From assembly GCA_965204545.1 (NCBI GenBank), contig CBDBFA010000003.1:2790001-2854000 (forward strand): a DNA stretch of 64,000 bases, read 5' to 3'. Source of the stretch: JAABVD01 sp965204545. GTDB lineage: Bacteria; Verrucomicrobiota; Verrucomicrobiia; Opitutales; UBA2995. The notes below the pieces were generated by a model. That model was not told the origin of the DNA and made no database searches. It saw only the letters and a program-made list of their open reading frames with translations. The translations under genes and the position numbers were made by a program. Every line of letters begins with the position of its first letter. The stretch's first letter is position 1. Shown piece after piece: positions 16,678 to 25,989 of the stretch.

Positions 16678-17559
16678 ATTTATCGAGGAGTTCTTACTGG
16701 CTATAATGCAGCCTTTATCATCGATAATGTTACCAAGGAACGATTAATCGATGAGGATCCAAATTCCGGCAAAATCATCAAACCGGTGCTACGAGGGAAA
16801 GATATCAAACGTTATCAAGCGGATTGGGCTAAAAAGTGGTTGATTGCTACATTTCCATCTCTGCATCTTGAAATAGATGATTATCCTGCTGTTAAACATT
16901 GGCTGGAGAAATTTCTTCCAAAATTAAATCAAACTGGCAAGGAAATTAGTAACGATGAAAAGCAATCTTTGATACAACGGATGATATCCTTGGGATTTCA
17001 TCCTAAAGAAAAAGAATTAAGAAAGTGCCGGAAAGCGACTTCCCACTCATGGTTTGAAGTCCAAGATACTTGCGCTTATTACGCAGAGTTTTCAAAAGAT
17101 AAAATTATTTACCCAGATATAATGCGACTTCCTAAGCGGACACCAGTTCTTTCAAATTTCCCCTACATGTATCTTGATTATGACGGTTACTTTCCTGAAG
17201 CTACAAATTTTATACTCACCAGCGAAATGATTAGGCTGATATTTGCCATTTTAACCTCAAAATTTGGCCTTTATGCTTTTGTGAATTTTTACTCAGGACC
17301 GATTCTTGATGATAAGGGTTTTCGTTACAAAAAAGCCTATTTGAAAAACTTCCCAATCCCGCATTTTGTAGGCCAAAACTGTTCACAAACATCGGAAATA
17401 GAATCGTTGGTTGATCAAATCTTCGCCGCCAAAGCAGCCAATCCCAAAGTCGATACCAGTTCAGCCGAAGCAGAAATCGATATTTTGGTCTATCGACTCT
17501 ACAAATTAACAAAAGCAGAAACGGATCTTGTGGAATCATGGATTGCTCTTCAATGCTAG
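16678..17559 (+). pseudogene. Orphan target-recognition fragment of a type IIG-like methyltransferase
   Basis: The frame is open from 16645, but similarity to the methyltransferase at 17619-21254 begins near 16680. The fragment reads TGYNAAFIIDNVTKE and KIIKPVLRGKDIKRYQADWA, against TGYNTAFIIDNVTKE and KIIKPILRGRDIKRYQANWA in the intact gene. The middle differs strongly, as expected for a different DNA-recognition domain, and the end is again alike (ESLVDQIFAAKAANP, LVYRLYKLTKAE). There is no catalytic domain and no obvious start, so it is not a free enzyme. It lies tail-to-tail with the intact gene, 59 bp apart, next to a tyrosine recombinase. It is likely a silent specificity cassette or an inversion product. 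Confidence 0.8.
16717..16733 (+). repeat. 17-bp inverted repeat, orphan-fragment copy
   Basis: ATCATCGATAATGTTAC is identical to the complement at 18316-18332 in the intact methyltransferase gene. Both copies sit at the entry of the recognition domain, so recombination between them would swap the domains without breaking the frame. Confidence 0.7.
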
Positions 17560-17618
17560 GTTTTCTGAATATATTGTAAGGTGCTAAAGGTCTTAATCCT
17601 CAATCTAAATTTTATCCT

Positions 17619-20600
17619 TTAGCCTTTGATGCTCTCAATAATATTTATTTCTGCAATAGTGAGTTCATAAAGTCGATAAACCAGTTTGTTAATCTGGTTT
17701 TCAAGTTCAGTGGTGTCTGAATTTTGATTTAAAGTTTTGGCGGAAAGAATTTGATCAACCAAATTTTCCACTTGAATTATTATAGGACGGTTTTGGTTTA
17801 AACCTTTTGGAATAGGTATTTTCTCTACAAACATTTTCTTGTACTCCATGTAACCTTGTTCCCTACTATATGCCTGCTGTCTCATTCTCCAATAACAAAA
17901 CTGACTGTTAAGTACACCAGCGATATATTTGATATGTTTCTTCCCAGTAAGGAGGTTGGTTGGTGCCGAAATAAAACTACTACCAATATCTACAGCAAAC
18001 CGGGGTTTAACAGAAAGGTTGCCCCAAATAATCTTTTCCTTCTCAAATTCTGCGTGGTAAGCGCAATTACGTAGGTTATAAGGCGTAAGCCCCTTATCCT
18101 GACGTTTTTCCAACCGTACAAAAAACTTGTCCAAATAAGCCTTGATGGCAGGGTAGTCCTCAATATTAATAGGTGGGATATTGTCATAACCATTATGTGA
18201 GTCTATCAACCATGATTTTGCCCAATTCGCTTGGTAACGTTTAATATCTCGTCCGCGCAGAATTGGTTTGATAATTTTCGCACTGTTCGAGTCCTGAGCA
18301 ATTAGCTCCTCCTTAGTAACATTATCGATGATGAATGCAGTGTTGTAACCAGTCTTTATTCCGTAGTTAATGGAAATATCCCATTCTTTCAATGGTTTCC
18401 CCAGACACTCGATCTTCTCTTTTAAATCGATTTCTGCTTTGCTGCCAATAAACCAAGTGTCCTTCCCAATGCATGGTAGATGAACGGCGTGTTCTTTTGC
18501 ATACTTACCAATATTGTCGCCTGTCTTGAAATCGCTCTTGAAATGTGTTGCCTGTAGTTCCTTTCTGTGGGGTGCGTTTTCAATCAGTAGGATATTGGTA
18601 TCTACTGTGGCATTCTCAAACACTTGAAAACCGCCAAAGTCCAATAGGTTCTTGACATTTGTTTTTTCGACAAAGAACTCGCGTAGTTTTTTACCGTAGC
18701 CAGCTCGCATCCATTTGTTAGATGTAATATAGCATAGGTGTCCATTAATTTTGAGCAAAGCGACGCCTTTTTCATAAAAGAGGCAGTAAATATCTCCTGT
18801 GCCGGCAAATGTTGCATATCCGGCATTTTTGTAAAGCTTGCCCAATTTGTTTTTCTGCAATTGAATATACGGCGGATTGCCAATCACTACATCAAACCAG
18901 TTGGCTATCCCAAACATATACTCAGCGTCGAACCAATCGGCTTTCGCGTTCTGGTCGTAGGGATCCCAGGACGCAATTTTACCGGCATCATCTTTGGGAA
19001 GACCAGCGGAATTTAGTTCCTTTGCTAAAGACTTGCGCAAACGTTTGTCTTCCTTTCGACAGGCCAGTTTTTTCCTGCGTGTGGTTGCGTGAAAATGCCG
19101 TTCTCGGTTGGCGTTTAACTCCCGTTCCAACTGTTTAACAGTGTCGATTTCCACTAGGCTCATTTGATCAGTTTTCCGCAGCTGTAGAAGTGTATTCGCG
19201 GCGACGAAGCGCGTCTCTAGATTGGGTAGTGGTTTAATGCCGTAATTGTCATCTTTGTTGCTGTTAGGTTCCTGCTCAATGGCCAGCGAAATGAAAAAGC
19301 GAAGCTTGGCAATCTGGCATGCAACGGGCTGAATATCCACACCGAAGATGCTGTTCTGAATAAGGTAGAGCTTTCGCCCGAAATCCGAGTCGCGGTACTT
19401 CTCAAAAGTCTTACTGATCTCCTTAAGTTCTTTATTGCGTTCTTGCTGGTCCGAAGTGTCGAAGGCGCCAGCAATCCGTCGTATCGCGAGTTCTTTTTGC
19501 AGGGCTTTCCAGTGCTTATTAGAGGGGTCAAGACGCCGAAGCACCAAGGTTAGCTTGTGCAGGATTCCCATTGGAAAGGCACCCGAACCGACCGCCGGGT
19601 CCAAGACCTTAATCTCCGCAATGGCCCGGACAATATCCTTCGCTTCCTCTTCCGCAAAAGGTGCATTCAAGTCTTCAAATGGATAGGAATAGTCTAGCAA
19701 TTGACGCAGCCGCGCTTGCCAAGAATCGGTTTTGCCGTCGTGGGGATATGCTTTTTCGGTTAGCGTCGCCACCAAGGCCTCGTCCACCATATAGTTCACT
19801 ACTATCCGCGGTGTGTAATAGGAGCCGGTCTGCTTGCGCGCCGTATCACGGGTTTCCGGGTTGTAGGCCGCTAGCAGGTTCTCAAAAACCTTCCCAAGCA
19901 ACTCCGGGTCCAGAGCGACCTCCTCCTCAATAGGGGTGTTCTCCTCAACGGTAAATTTATAGCGTCCAAACAGAACAATCAGCCCCGGATTCATTGAGGA
20001 ATCGTTAAAAAATAGGCGATTGGGGATGGAATAGGATCTGCGTTGGTTAGGGTTGTCGGTAAAGCAATCAATCCGGTAACCCCCATCTCGTGTCGCCTCC
20101 ACGCTGTCCAGGCAATCGAAGAGACCGCCGTTGATGAAGGGTGTTCGTGCGAACAATGCACGCAGGGCCTCGGGGTCGGAAATCTCAGACTTGTAGCGAT
20201 ACAGCGAAAAATTGCGGTGGGTGGGATTGCTTTCCTTGCTGAAATCTCGTCGGCCTATCTTGGTGTTGAGGGTGGCGAAAAATAGATTCTGCATGACGGT
20301 ACGGTAATAGGAATCGCCGTTATAAGGGTCGTAATTTTTTAGCAGCGGGCTGATTCGCTCTTCGATAAAAAGGTCATCGGCAATCAAACCTTTTTCCTTG
20401 ATGAACCAGACGAACAACAGGCGGGTGATTAGGCGGATGACGTGTTCTTCGGGCGATTGGGTCACCGTTTCGGTCTCTGGGAATGTCGCTTCCAACACAG
20501 CCCTTTGAAACCAAGTGAAGAGGTCTTCGTAGAACCGTTTGTTCAACGCTTCGGTGTCCAGCGCGTTGAGCCAAGCGGCCAGCAGGCCGGCGAAGTTTGT

Positions 20601-21254
20601 CGCCTTGTCGTGTGATTTCATCCACTGAAGTCGTTCCTCCAGAGAGAGTTCGGCAAGAACGTCCAAGTGAGCGCGGTGAGGATTCTCCGGATTAATTTCC
20701 CGTATCAGCGATACCTTACCCAGCACGTCGCGCTGCTTGTCGAGTTTGTGCTCGCGCCGATCGACAAAGGCCAGGGTGAGCAAACCTCTGATAGTTTTGA
20801 AAAGAACAACGGTAGGTTGGCTAAAGCGCTTGTTGATTTCCCGGGTGAATAGGGCGTACTGGCCGCGAGCATATGTTTCATCATTCAGTTCGACGGCCAA
20901 GAAGAGAAAGCTGTGGACATCTCCTCGATCAAAATCGTTTCCATCGAATAGAGTCCCTTGCGCTGACAAGGCGATTTCATCGCCAGTTACCTGAAAAATG
21001 ATGTGCACAGATGTGGCATCGTTGCGGAATACCTGCTCAGATCTGGTGTTCTCGTTAGGTGCGGGAAATTGGCCGATGAAGTCATCTACGCTACCTGATA
21101 GTTTATGAGTCCGCCTGCTCTGATATCCAAGGACCTTAAGCAGGCTGTTGGCCGCTGGCAGGAAATTTCTGGTTGGCATCGCCGTTAAAGCGCATTTGAT
21201 CCTGTCCCTTAAACTGCCGTTCTTCATTACTTTTGGGGTGCGATTATTATCCAA
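17619..21254 (-). CDS. Type IIG-like adenine DNA methyltransferase (Eco57I/PglX-like)
   Basis: This 1211-residue protein has the amino-methyltransferase motifs: VLDPAVGSGAFPMGIL (motif I, SAM binding) at about residues 552-567 and FDVVIGNPPYIQLQ (motif IV) near 786-799. The region before motif I is a helical domain; the end (about residues 970-1200) is the target-recognition domain with GIKTGYNTAFIIDN and ILRGRDIKRYQ. No separate nuclease domain is evident in it. Its start overlaps the end of the upstream PLD-helicase gene by 28 bp, so the two form an operon. The likely role is host DNA modification in a restriction-type defence pair. A second recognition segment in inverted orientation lies just downstream. 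Confidence 0.88.
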   Translation of the reverse strand: MDNNRTPKVMKNGSLRDRIKCALTAMPTRNFLPAANSLLKVLGYQSRRTHKLSGSVDDFIGQFPAPNENTRSEQVFRNDATSVHIIFQVTGDEIALSAQGTLFDGNDFDRGDVHSFLFLAVELNDETYARGQYALFTREINKRFSQPTVVLFKTIRGLLTLAFVDRREHKLDKQRDVLGKVSLIREINPENPHRAHLDVLAELSLEERLQWMKSHDKATNFAGLLAAWLNALDTEALNKRFYEDLFTWFQRAVLEATFPETETVTQSPEEHVIRLITRLLFVWFIKEKGLIADDLFIEERISPLLKNYDPYNGDSYYRTVMQNLFFATLNTKIGRRDFSKESNPTHRNFSLYRYKSEISDPEALRALFARTPFINGGLFDCLDSVEATRDGGYRIDCFTDNPNQRRSYSIPNRLFFNDSSMNPGLIVLFGRYKFTVEENTPIEEEVALDPELLGKVFENLLAAYNPETRDTARKQTGSYYTPRIVVNYMVDEALVATLTEKAYPHDGKTDSWQARLRQLLDYSYPFEDLNAPFAEEEAKDIVRAIAEIKVLDPAVGSGAFPMGILHKLTLVLRRLDPSNKHWKALQKELAIRRIAGAFDTSDQQERNKELKEISKTFEKYRDSDFGRKLYLIQNSIFGVDIQPVACQIAKLRFFISLAIEQEPNSNKDDNYGIKPLPNLETRFVAANTLLQLRKTDQMSLVEIDTVKQLERELNANRERHFHATTRRKKLACRKEDKRLRKSLAKELNSAGLPKDDAGKIASWDPYDQNAKADWFDAEYMFGIANWFDVVIGNPPYIQLQKNKLGKLYKNAGYATFAGTGDIYCLFYEKGVALLKINGHLCYITSNKWMRAGYGKKLREFFVEKTNVKNLLDFGGFQVFENATVDTNILLIENAPHRKELQATHFKSDFKTGDNIGKYAKEHAVHLPCIGKDTWFIGSKAEIDLKEKIECLGKPLKEWDISINYGIKTGYNTAFIIDNVTKEELIAQDSNSAKIIKPILRGRDIKRYQANWAKSWLIDSHNGYDNIPPINIEDYPAIKAYLDKFFVRLEKRQDKGLTPYNLRNCAYHAEFEKEKIIWGNLSVKPRFAVDIGSSFISAPTNLLTGKKHIKYIAGVLNSQFCYWRMRQQAYSREQGYMEYKKMFVEKIPIPKGLNQNRPIIIQVENLVDQILSAKTLNQNSDTTELENQINKLVYRLYELTIAEINIIESIKG
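18316..18332 (-). repeat. 17-bp inverted repeat, intact-gene copy
   Basis: This is the partner of 16717-16733, within the methyltransferase gene at the start of its recognition domain. The two copies are separated by about 1.6 kb that contains both recognition segments. Confidence 0.7.
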
Positions 21255-24200
21255 GTTACCAGCTCAAAATCGTTGGCATCTATAGAACTCTTGGATTGGA
21301 TGGGCAGCCTGAAGTCGCGTTGTCCCTGAATACCCAGTTGCCGGACTTGAGTCGTCTTGTTCGCCTTTCTGATGTGGGAAATGACCTCGTTCAAAAGGAT
21401 GTTATAACGTGCCATCTTTCTACCATTTTGGGTTTCATGGTCAAACCAGTCACACAGGTTCGAGATGGGCACAGTCTTTCCGACTGCTGCCGATTCGAAT
21501 AAATCCAACACCTGCCGAGTATTGGCGCTTCCGTAACGCACGTCTCCGTTCTCGCGCACGTAAATGGCATAATAAGGATGAATCGGGCTGGCTACTTTTT
21601 CCCGCTTATCGCCGCTAGGGTTACGCTGACGCAGAATAAATATAACTCCGGATCTTTTGGAATCATTCCCGATGTCTGTTAAGGCATACGCTCCTTTGGG
21701 GGTTGCTTCCAACTCGTCCTTGTTCTTTTCCAGGTACTTCAGTAACTGGGCAAAAAAGTAATCCAGAGTGAAATCGCTCATGACGACGCCGTCGTTTAGC
21801 TCGTCTACGTCCAGCACCTCTTTACGCAATTGTTGCAACTGCTGATCGCGGAAATTCAGTTCCATCTGGGCGTGTTCAAAGGTGTATTCGTTAAGCGGAT
21901 CGTCGTCGCCGCTGGCGGCAGCGTCCACCAGCGCCATGCGAGCTTCCACACGGGTCTTCAGGCGCAAATAGACGTCCATGTCTTCAGTTGGCCAATAATT
22001 CTGCATCCGGATCGAATGGCTGCGGCTGCCTATACGGTCGATACGCCCAAAACGCTGGATGATCCGAACAGGATTCCAGTGGATGTCGTAGTTTAGCACC
22101 GTATCGCAATCCTGTAGGTTTTGCCCTTCTGAGATGCAATCGGTGGCGATCAGCAAGTCAATTTCGTCCTCAATGGTGTCGTCACGCCCTCGCGCCCGTG
22201 GAGCGAAATTGGTCAGGATGGCGTTAAAATTATTGTCGCCTAAAGTGGTGCGTGTAACGACGCCCGCGACCATTGCCATGTTCAGTCCCAATTCTTCCCC
22301 TAAATTTGAAAGGTTTTCGTAAAGGTAATCCGCCGTGTCCTTGAAGGTCGTGAATACGAGAACCTTGCGGTTGACTCTGCCGTCCCTGTCGGTCGTGGGG
22401 CTTTGCGCCTTACCCCGTATATGCGCTTTTATCTCGCGAAGTTTTCCATCCCGTTCCGGCCCGATTGCGCTGACCCTTTTCCAAGCCGCCGTCAGGATCT
22501 CCTTATCCTTTATGAGATCGTCCTTCCATAATGCGCAATTCAGCTCCCGCAGATGGTAGGGGTTGCGAGCTCGATTTACTTGGAATTCTTCATCGTCTTC
22601 ATCCTCGTCTGGAAGGATGTCTGCTTCGGCTTCCGCCATCTGTTGGTTTTGCTCGAAGCGATTGATCTTCTCTATCAAGTCATCAATTTTGCCAACGGTG
22701 CGTCCGAGCGTTTCTGCCAGGGAGTGTGCGGAACTCTCCAGCCGCTTAAGAAAGTTTGTCTGGATCATGCCGATGAGAAATCGTTCCCGGTCCGCCTGAT
22801 TAAACCGTAGATTTCGTTTTTCTTCCGCCAGTCGTTGCTTTGCCTCCTCGCTGATCACGTAGCTGGACGGCCTGAAGATAGAAAGGGCAAATTTACCTAT
22901 CTGCTTGGACAGACGTTTATAGGAAAGTTCGCCGGTTACGTCGGTCGGCGGATGGTAATTCTCTGGTTTTAGATGTTCGGGAAATCTGCCGATCTTACCC
23001 ATTTCGTCCGCATAAAATTTCTCAATCTGGCGTCGGGAGCGGGCAATGGAGACTCCCCCCAACAAATGGAAAAAATCAGCGCCCAATTTCTCCAGTAGTC
23101 TTGATTTGTCTTTCTTCCCATCCTTGCTCGTGTTGTTTTCCCACGTCTTGAACGCTTTCTGTGCCTGGCGGAGCAGAGCGCCAATGTGGCCGATGCCCAA
23201 ACTTTCACGAAAGACGTCCTCCCGCTTTTCTGTCATCAGGTATACTTGATTTCGGAGATCAAGGAGGGAGGTGTTCACAGGGGTGGCCGAAAGCATGAGC
23301 ACCTTCGTCTTGGTACCTTCCTTGATAACTTCTTCCAGAAGGCGCGAATAACGACTGTGACGTAACGTGCCGTCGTCGTCGCGACGAGGTTTTGTATCGT
23401 TGCGGAAATTGTGAGATTCATCGATTACGAGGAGTTTAAAATTGCGCCAATTGAAACCTGAAAGATCAATGTCACCGGAATATCCACTGTATCGGGAGAG
23501 GTCAGTGTGCGATAGCAACGTGTAACCAAAGCGATCGGCGAGGAACGGATTGCTTTTCTGCGCGTTATAGGCTGGATAGAGCGCCCAATTTTCACGCAGT
23601 TTTTTGGGACACAACACCAGCACGGGATCGTTTCTCAATTCGAAGAACTTGATCACCGCAAGGGCTGTATAAGTTTTTCCCAATCCGACGCTGTCGGCCA
23701 ATATGCAACCGCTGTGCCTTAACAAGCGGGCGATTACGCTTCTTGCTCCGTCCCGCTGAAAGCCGTACAATTCGTTCCAAACTTCCGTGTCGTAAAGGTG
23801 CATATCGGCCAATTCCCGTTCACCCTCCTGCAGGTCCTCCAAGTCCGCACGGAATAATTCATAAAGGGTTTTGAAGTATATGAGGTCGGGACTGTGGTCT
23901 TTACCGATCCGATTAAGGACGGCCAGCACCTTGCCTTTTACATCCTCGGTGAGCTTTTCGTCGTTCCATAGCTTATCGAACCATTGGCGTAGCTCAGAGC
24001 GGGCCGCCTCATTGGTAGTTGCCAAGTTAACTTCAAGATTTGGCATATTGCCGCCGCCCAAACCGCTTTTGGTGAAATTGGAACTGCCCACCACTGCGGC
24101 TCCTTGATCTGAACCGTCAGCCAGATACATTTTACCGTGCAGGAAATTGGACTCGCTGATCGAACGAACTCCTACGCTTTTGCGTTTGATCCATTCCGCG

Positions 24201-24496
24201 CACAGACGGGCCAGGGCTTTTTGCCTAAGCACATGATTCGGGGCGAGGCCCTGCTCGGTCAGTTCAAACGATTTCGAATTCTTCTCTTTCGGGTCCAGAT
24301 CCTCTACTGAGCTGGGGTCGCCAAAGAGAAGCCGCACTTCTTTAACGTTTTTGAGCGAGGACTCTAACAACTCGTAACCGTAGATGGTAAAATAAGCTGA
24401 AACCACTCGGAGGGCCTCGGAGGTGTCCAAACATTTCCGTAGGTACTCAGCGACCGTACGGCCCCGATTGTCTAAGATATGTGCATGTTCCTTCAA
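21227..24496 (-). CDS. PLD-nuclease/SNF2 helicase, restriction partner of the methyltransferase
   Basis: This 1089-residue protein begins with a phospholipase-D-like nuclease domain: HGKMYLADG near residues 120-128 followed by GSSNFTKSG. A superfamily 2 helicase follows: SVGLGKTYTAL (motif I) near 271, VIDESHNF (motif II) near 360, LSATPVNTS (motif III), and QRFGRIDRIGS (motif VI) near 810. It overlaps the methyltransferase start by 28 bp. A helicase with a PLD nuclease plus a type IIG-like methylase is a restriction-like defence arrangement; the DrmA and DrmB genes of DISARM are absent. A phased TGCA array lies 93-136 bp upstream of its start. Confidence 0.88.
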   Translation of the reverse strand: MKEHAHILDNRGRTVAEYLRKCLDTSEALRVVSAYFTIYGYELLESSLKNVKEVRLLFGDPSSVEDLDPKEKNSKSFELTEQGLAPNHVLRQKALARLCAEWIKRKSVGVRSISESNFLHGKMYLADGSDQGAAVVGSSNFTKSGLGGGNMPNLEVNLATTNEAARSELRQWFDKLWNDEKLTEDVKGKVLAVLNRIGKDHSPDLIYFKTLYELFRADLEDLQEGERELADMHLYDTEVWNELYGFQRDGARSVIARLLRHSGCILADSVGLGKTYTALAVIKFFELRNDPVLVLCPKKLRENWALYPAYNAQKSNPFLADRFGYTLLSHTDLSRYSGYSGDIDLSGFNWRNFKLLVIDESHNFRNDTKPRRDDDGTLRHSRYSRLLEEVIKEGTKTKVLMLSATPVNTSLLDLRNQVYLMTEKREDVFRESLGIGHIGALLRQAQKAFKTWENNTSKDGKKDKSRLLEKLGADFFHLLGGVSIARSRRQIEKFYADEMGKIGRFPEHLKPENYHPPTDVTGELSYKRLSKQIGKFALSIFRPSSYVISEEAKQRLAEEKRNLRFNQADRERFLIGMIQTNFLKRLESSAHSLAETLGRTVGKIDDLIEKINRFEQNQQMAEAEADILPDEDEDDEEFQVNRARNPYHLRELNCALWKDDLIKDKEILTAAWKRVSAIGPERDGKLREIKAHIRGKAQSPTTDRDGRVNRKVLVFTTFKDTADYLYENLSNLGEELGLNMAMVAGVVTRTTLGDNNFNAILTNFAPRARGRDDTIEDEIDLLIATDCISEGQNLQDCDTVLNYDIHWNPVRIIQRFGRIDRIGSRSHSIRMQNYWPTEDMDVYLRLKTRVEARMALVDAAASGDDDPLNEYTFEHAQMELNFRDQQLQQLRKEVLDVDELNDGVVMSDFTLDYFFAQLLKYLEKNKDELEATPKGAYALTDIGNDSKRSGVIFILRQRNPSGDKREKVASPIHPYYAIYVRENGDVRYGSANTRQVLDLFESAAVGKTVPISNLCDWFDHETQNGRKMARYNILLNEVISHIRKANKTTQVRQLGIQGQRDFRLPIQSKSSIDANDFELVTWIIIAPQK

Positions 24497-24588
24497 AAGC
24501 TATGGCACGCCATGTTGTTTCCTCAATTTATGAAAGCAATCCCAACCGATCCCGATTACCGATTCGGCGTTGGATAGCCGATTGAAAA

Positions 24589-24632
24589 CTGCAATGGGTT
24601 TGCAAGGGTGCTGCAAGGCCCTTGCAGGGGGA
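24589..24632. repeat. Helically phased TGCA array, 4 units of 11 bp
   Basis: CTGCA, TTGCA, CTGCA and TTGCA start at 24589, 24600, 24611 and 24622, exactly 11 bp apart; most are followed by AG. It lies about 93-136 bp upstream of the PLD-helicase start and so is placed like an operator. TTGCAAGGG and CCCTTGCA also form a small inverted repeat within it. Confidence 0.8.
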
Positions 24633-24689
24633 AAAAATTAGGGTTGTTCAATAAGAACAAACCCTGACGGCGCATTTTCCCTTAAAGAA

Positions 24690-24870
24690 AAATTAGTCTA
24701 AGGCTGATTTTTTTGGATTTTTGCTGAAAACCGGCCTTTTTCGGGGAGCGGAGTGCTGGGAGTGACTCTCGCAAAGAGCGCTGAGAAACGCGAAGGGAGG
24801 GGGAGAGGGAAAGGCACAGAGGACACAGAGGGGAGAGGCGCCAATGAGGAATGAGGGAAAAAAGGCACAA
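24690..24870. repeat. Intergenic repeat modules (block 5)
   Basis: No gene. Contains GACTCTCGCAAAGAGCGCTG (24762-24781), a CACAGAGGACACAGAG stretch near 24820 and GGCGCCAATGAGGAATGAGG. It marks the right limit of the repeat-free island that begins at 6.2 kb. Confidence 0.7.
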
Positions 24871-24926
24871 GGGGGTATTTGACTTGAATGACTTCAGTAT
24901 AGAGTATTTTGGTAAGGAGGATTTCC

Positions 24927-25172
24927 ATGATTGTTAAAATTACATCAAAGCGCCAGGTTACATTCCCGGCGAGGGCGTTGGACGCGATGGGCGTAGGCCC
25001 GGGCGACCAGCTCGAACTGCAAAAAAGTTCCGAGGGTTACATTCTGCGGCCACGGCGGATAGACTTTTCAAAACTGGGGACGCTCAGAGAAAAGATTCCA
25101 CCCGGAACACCGCCCTTCGACATCCGAAAGTTCAGGGATGGGAAAGGCGCCAAGGCGCGAATTAAGAATTAG
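24927..25172 (+). CDS. AbrB/MazE-family antitoxin-like DNA-binding protein
   Basis: This 81-residue protein starts at the ATG at 24927, which has AAGGAGG seven bases upstream. The core VKITSKRQVTFPARALDAMGVGPGDQLEL is a swapped-hairpin AbrB domain (here residues about 2-30), usual for antitoxins and repressors. TTGACT at 24879 may be a -35 box, but the -10 is unclear. The last residues (GAKARIKN) and the stop codon are read from a dispersed repeat module, so the end of the gene was apparently supplied by the repeat. No toxin gene follows directly, so it is an orphan or has lost its partner. Confidence 0.8.
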   Translation: MIVKITSKRQVTFPARALDAMGVGPGDQLELQKSSEGYILRPRRIDFSKLGTLREKIPPGTPPFDIRKFRDGKGAKARIKN

Positions 25173-25335
25173 GAATTAGGAATTGAATCTCGCCGAGGCG
25201 AGATGGCACAAAGCCACAGAGGCACAAAGGCACAAAGTGGGAGGGAGAGAAGACTCTCGCAAAGAGCGCAGAGGACGCATCCGCCTTCGCCTTACAGGTC
25301 TATGGCGTGACAAAAAGGAGGAGAGGGAGAGAACT
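25145..25335. repeat. Intergenic repeat modules (block 6)
   Basis: No gene beyond the end of the AbrB-like frame. It has AATTAAGAATTAGGAATTAG, the CTCGCCGAGGCGAG hairpin (about 25190-25203), CACAGAGGCACAAAGGCAC, CTCTCGCAAAGAGCGC, and the CATCCGCCTTCGCC...CTATGGCGTGAC module (25278-25311). Confidence 0.75.
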
Positions 25336-25336
25336 G

Positions 25337-25381
25337 TTGACCCATGTATTGGCATACGTAATATACGGATTTAACGTATAT
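25337..25381 (+). promoter_or_regulatory. Promoter and operator of the phd-parE pair
   Basis: TTGACC (25337-25342) and TAATAT (25359-25364) are separated by 16 bp. Two nested inverted repeats overlap the promoter and the start site: ATACGT (25354-25359) with ACGTAT (25374-25379), and ATATACG (25361-25367) with CGTATAT (25375-25381). This is the usual form of a self-repression site for a Phd-type antitoxin. Confidence 0.6.
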
Positions 25382-25386
25382 CGAAC

Positions 25387-25656
25387 ATGAATAAGTTTCC
25401 ATCGACAGAGATCAAAGATAAATGGGGAAGCATATCGGAAGCCGCCCTTCGGGAACCGATCACCATTACCAAGCGCGGAAGACCTTCTTTGGTCGTAATG
25501 TCAGTCCAGGATTACGAAGAATTGAAACGAGACCACCTGGAAACGCTAAGGCTTGAGGTGAGGAAAGGTATCGAGGAAGCCAAACGAGGAGAATTTTCCA
25601 ATCTCTCCATCAACGAAATCAAACGGGAAGCGCGCAGGAAACATCGCTCCAATTAG
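25387..25656 (+). CDS. Phd/YefM-family antitoxin
   Basis: This 89-residue protein has the Phd/YefM fold signature: STEIKDKWGSISEAALREPITITKRGRPSLVVMSVQDYEEL (residues about 5-46), a DNA-binding N-terminus followed by an acidic and basic C-terminal tail that would bind the toxin. A palindromic operator lies just upstream, which fits autoregulation. The next gene, ten bases downstream, is a ParE/RelE toxin. Confidence 0.88.
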   Translation: MNKFPSTEIKDKWGSISEAALREPITITKRGRPSLVVMSVQDYEELKRDHLETLRLEVRKGIEEAKRGEFSNLSINEIKREARRKHRSN

Positions 25657-25665
25657 CGAAACTCA

Positions 25666-25983
25666 ATGGGCGCTTACAAGCTCACCAAACTGGCTGAGAA
25701 AGATACCTTCGAAATTTGGGCCTACATCGCCCAAGATAACGTAGATGCCGCCGATCTTATCCTCGATTACTTGCATGCCCGGTGTCTTCTTCTGTCCAAA
25801 ATACCGGCCATGGGAAGGCTGCGGGAAGATTTTGCCCCGAATCTTCGTGTGATGCCAGTGGGAAAGAGCTCCTGGAAAAGCCGTTATTTAATATTTTATC
25901 GCCCCACCGAATTGGGAATAGAAGTCATCCGGATCCTGGAGGGTCACAGGAATATCACAGAGGAATTATTCAGGGTAGATTAG
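25666..25983 (+). CDS. ParE/RelE-family toxin
   Basis: This 105-residue protein matches the ParE branch of the RelE/ParE superfamily: LAEKDTFEIWAYIAQDN at the N-terminus, PAMGRLREDF in the middle, then a strand SRYLIFYRP and IRILEGHRN near the end. ParE toxins inhibit DNA gyrase; RelE-type members cut mRNA, and the sequence alone favours ParE. It follows the Phd-like antitoxin by 9 bp and shares its promoter. Confidence 0.88.
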   Translation: MGAYKLTKLAEKDTFEIWAYIAQDNVDAADLILDYLHARCLLLSKIPAMGRLREDFAPNLRVMPVGKSSWKSRYLIFYRPTELGIEVIRILEGHRNITEELFRVD

Positions 25984-25989
25984 TCCGGG

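Noticed and set aside
17619..24496. DISARM or BREX system
   Set aside because: Methyltransferase and helicase are present, but no DrmA, DrmB, BrxC, PglZ or similar partner is encoded nearby.
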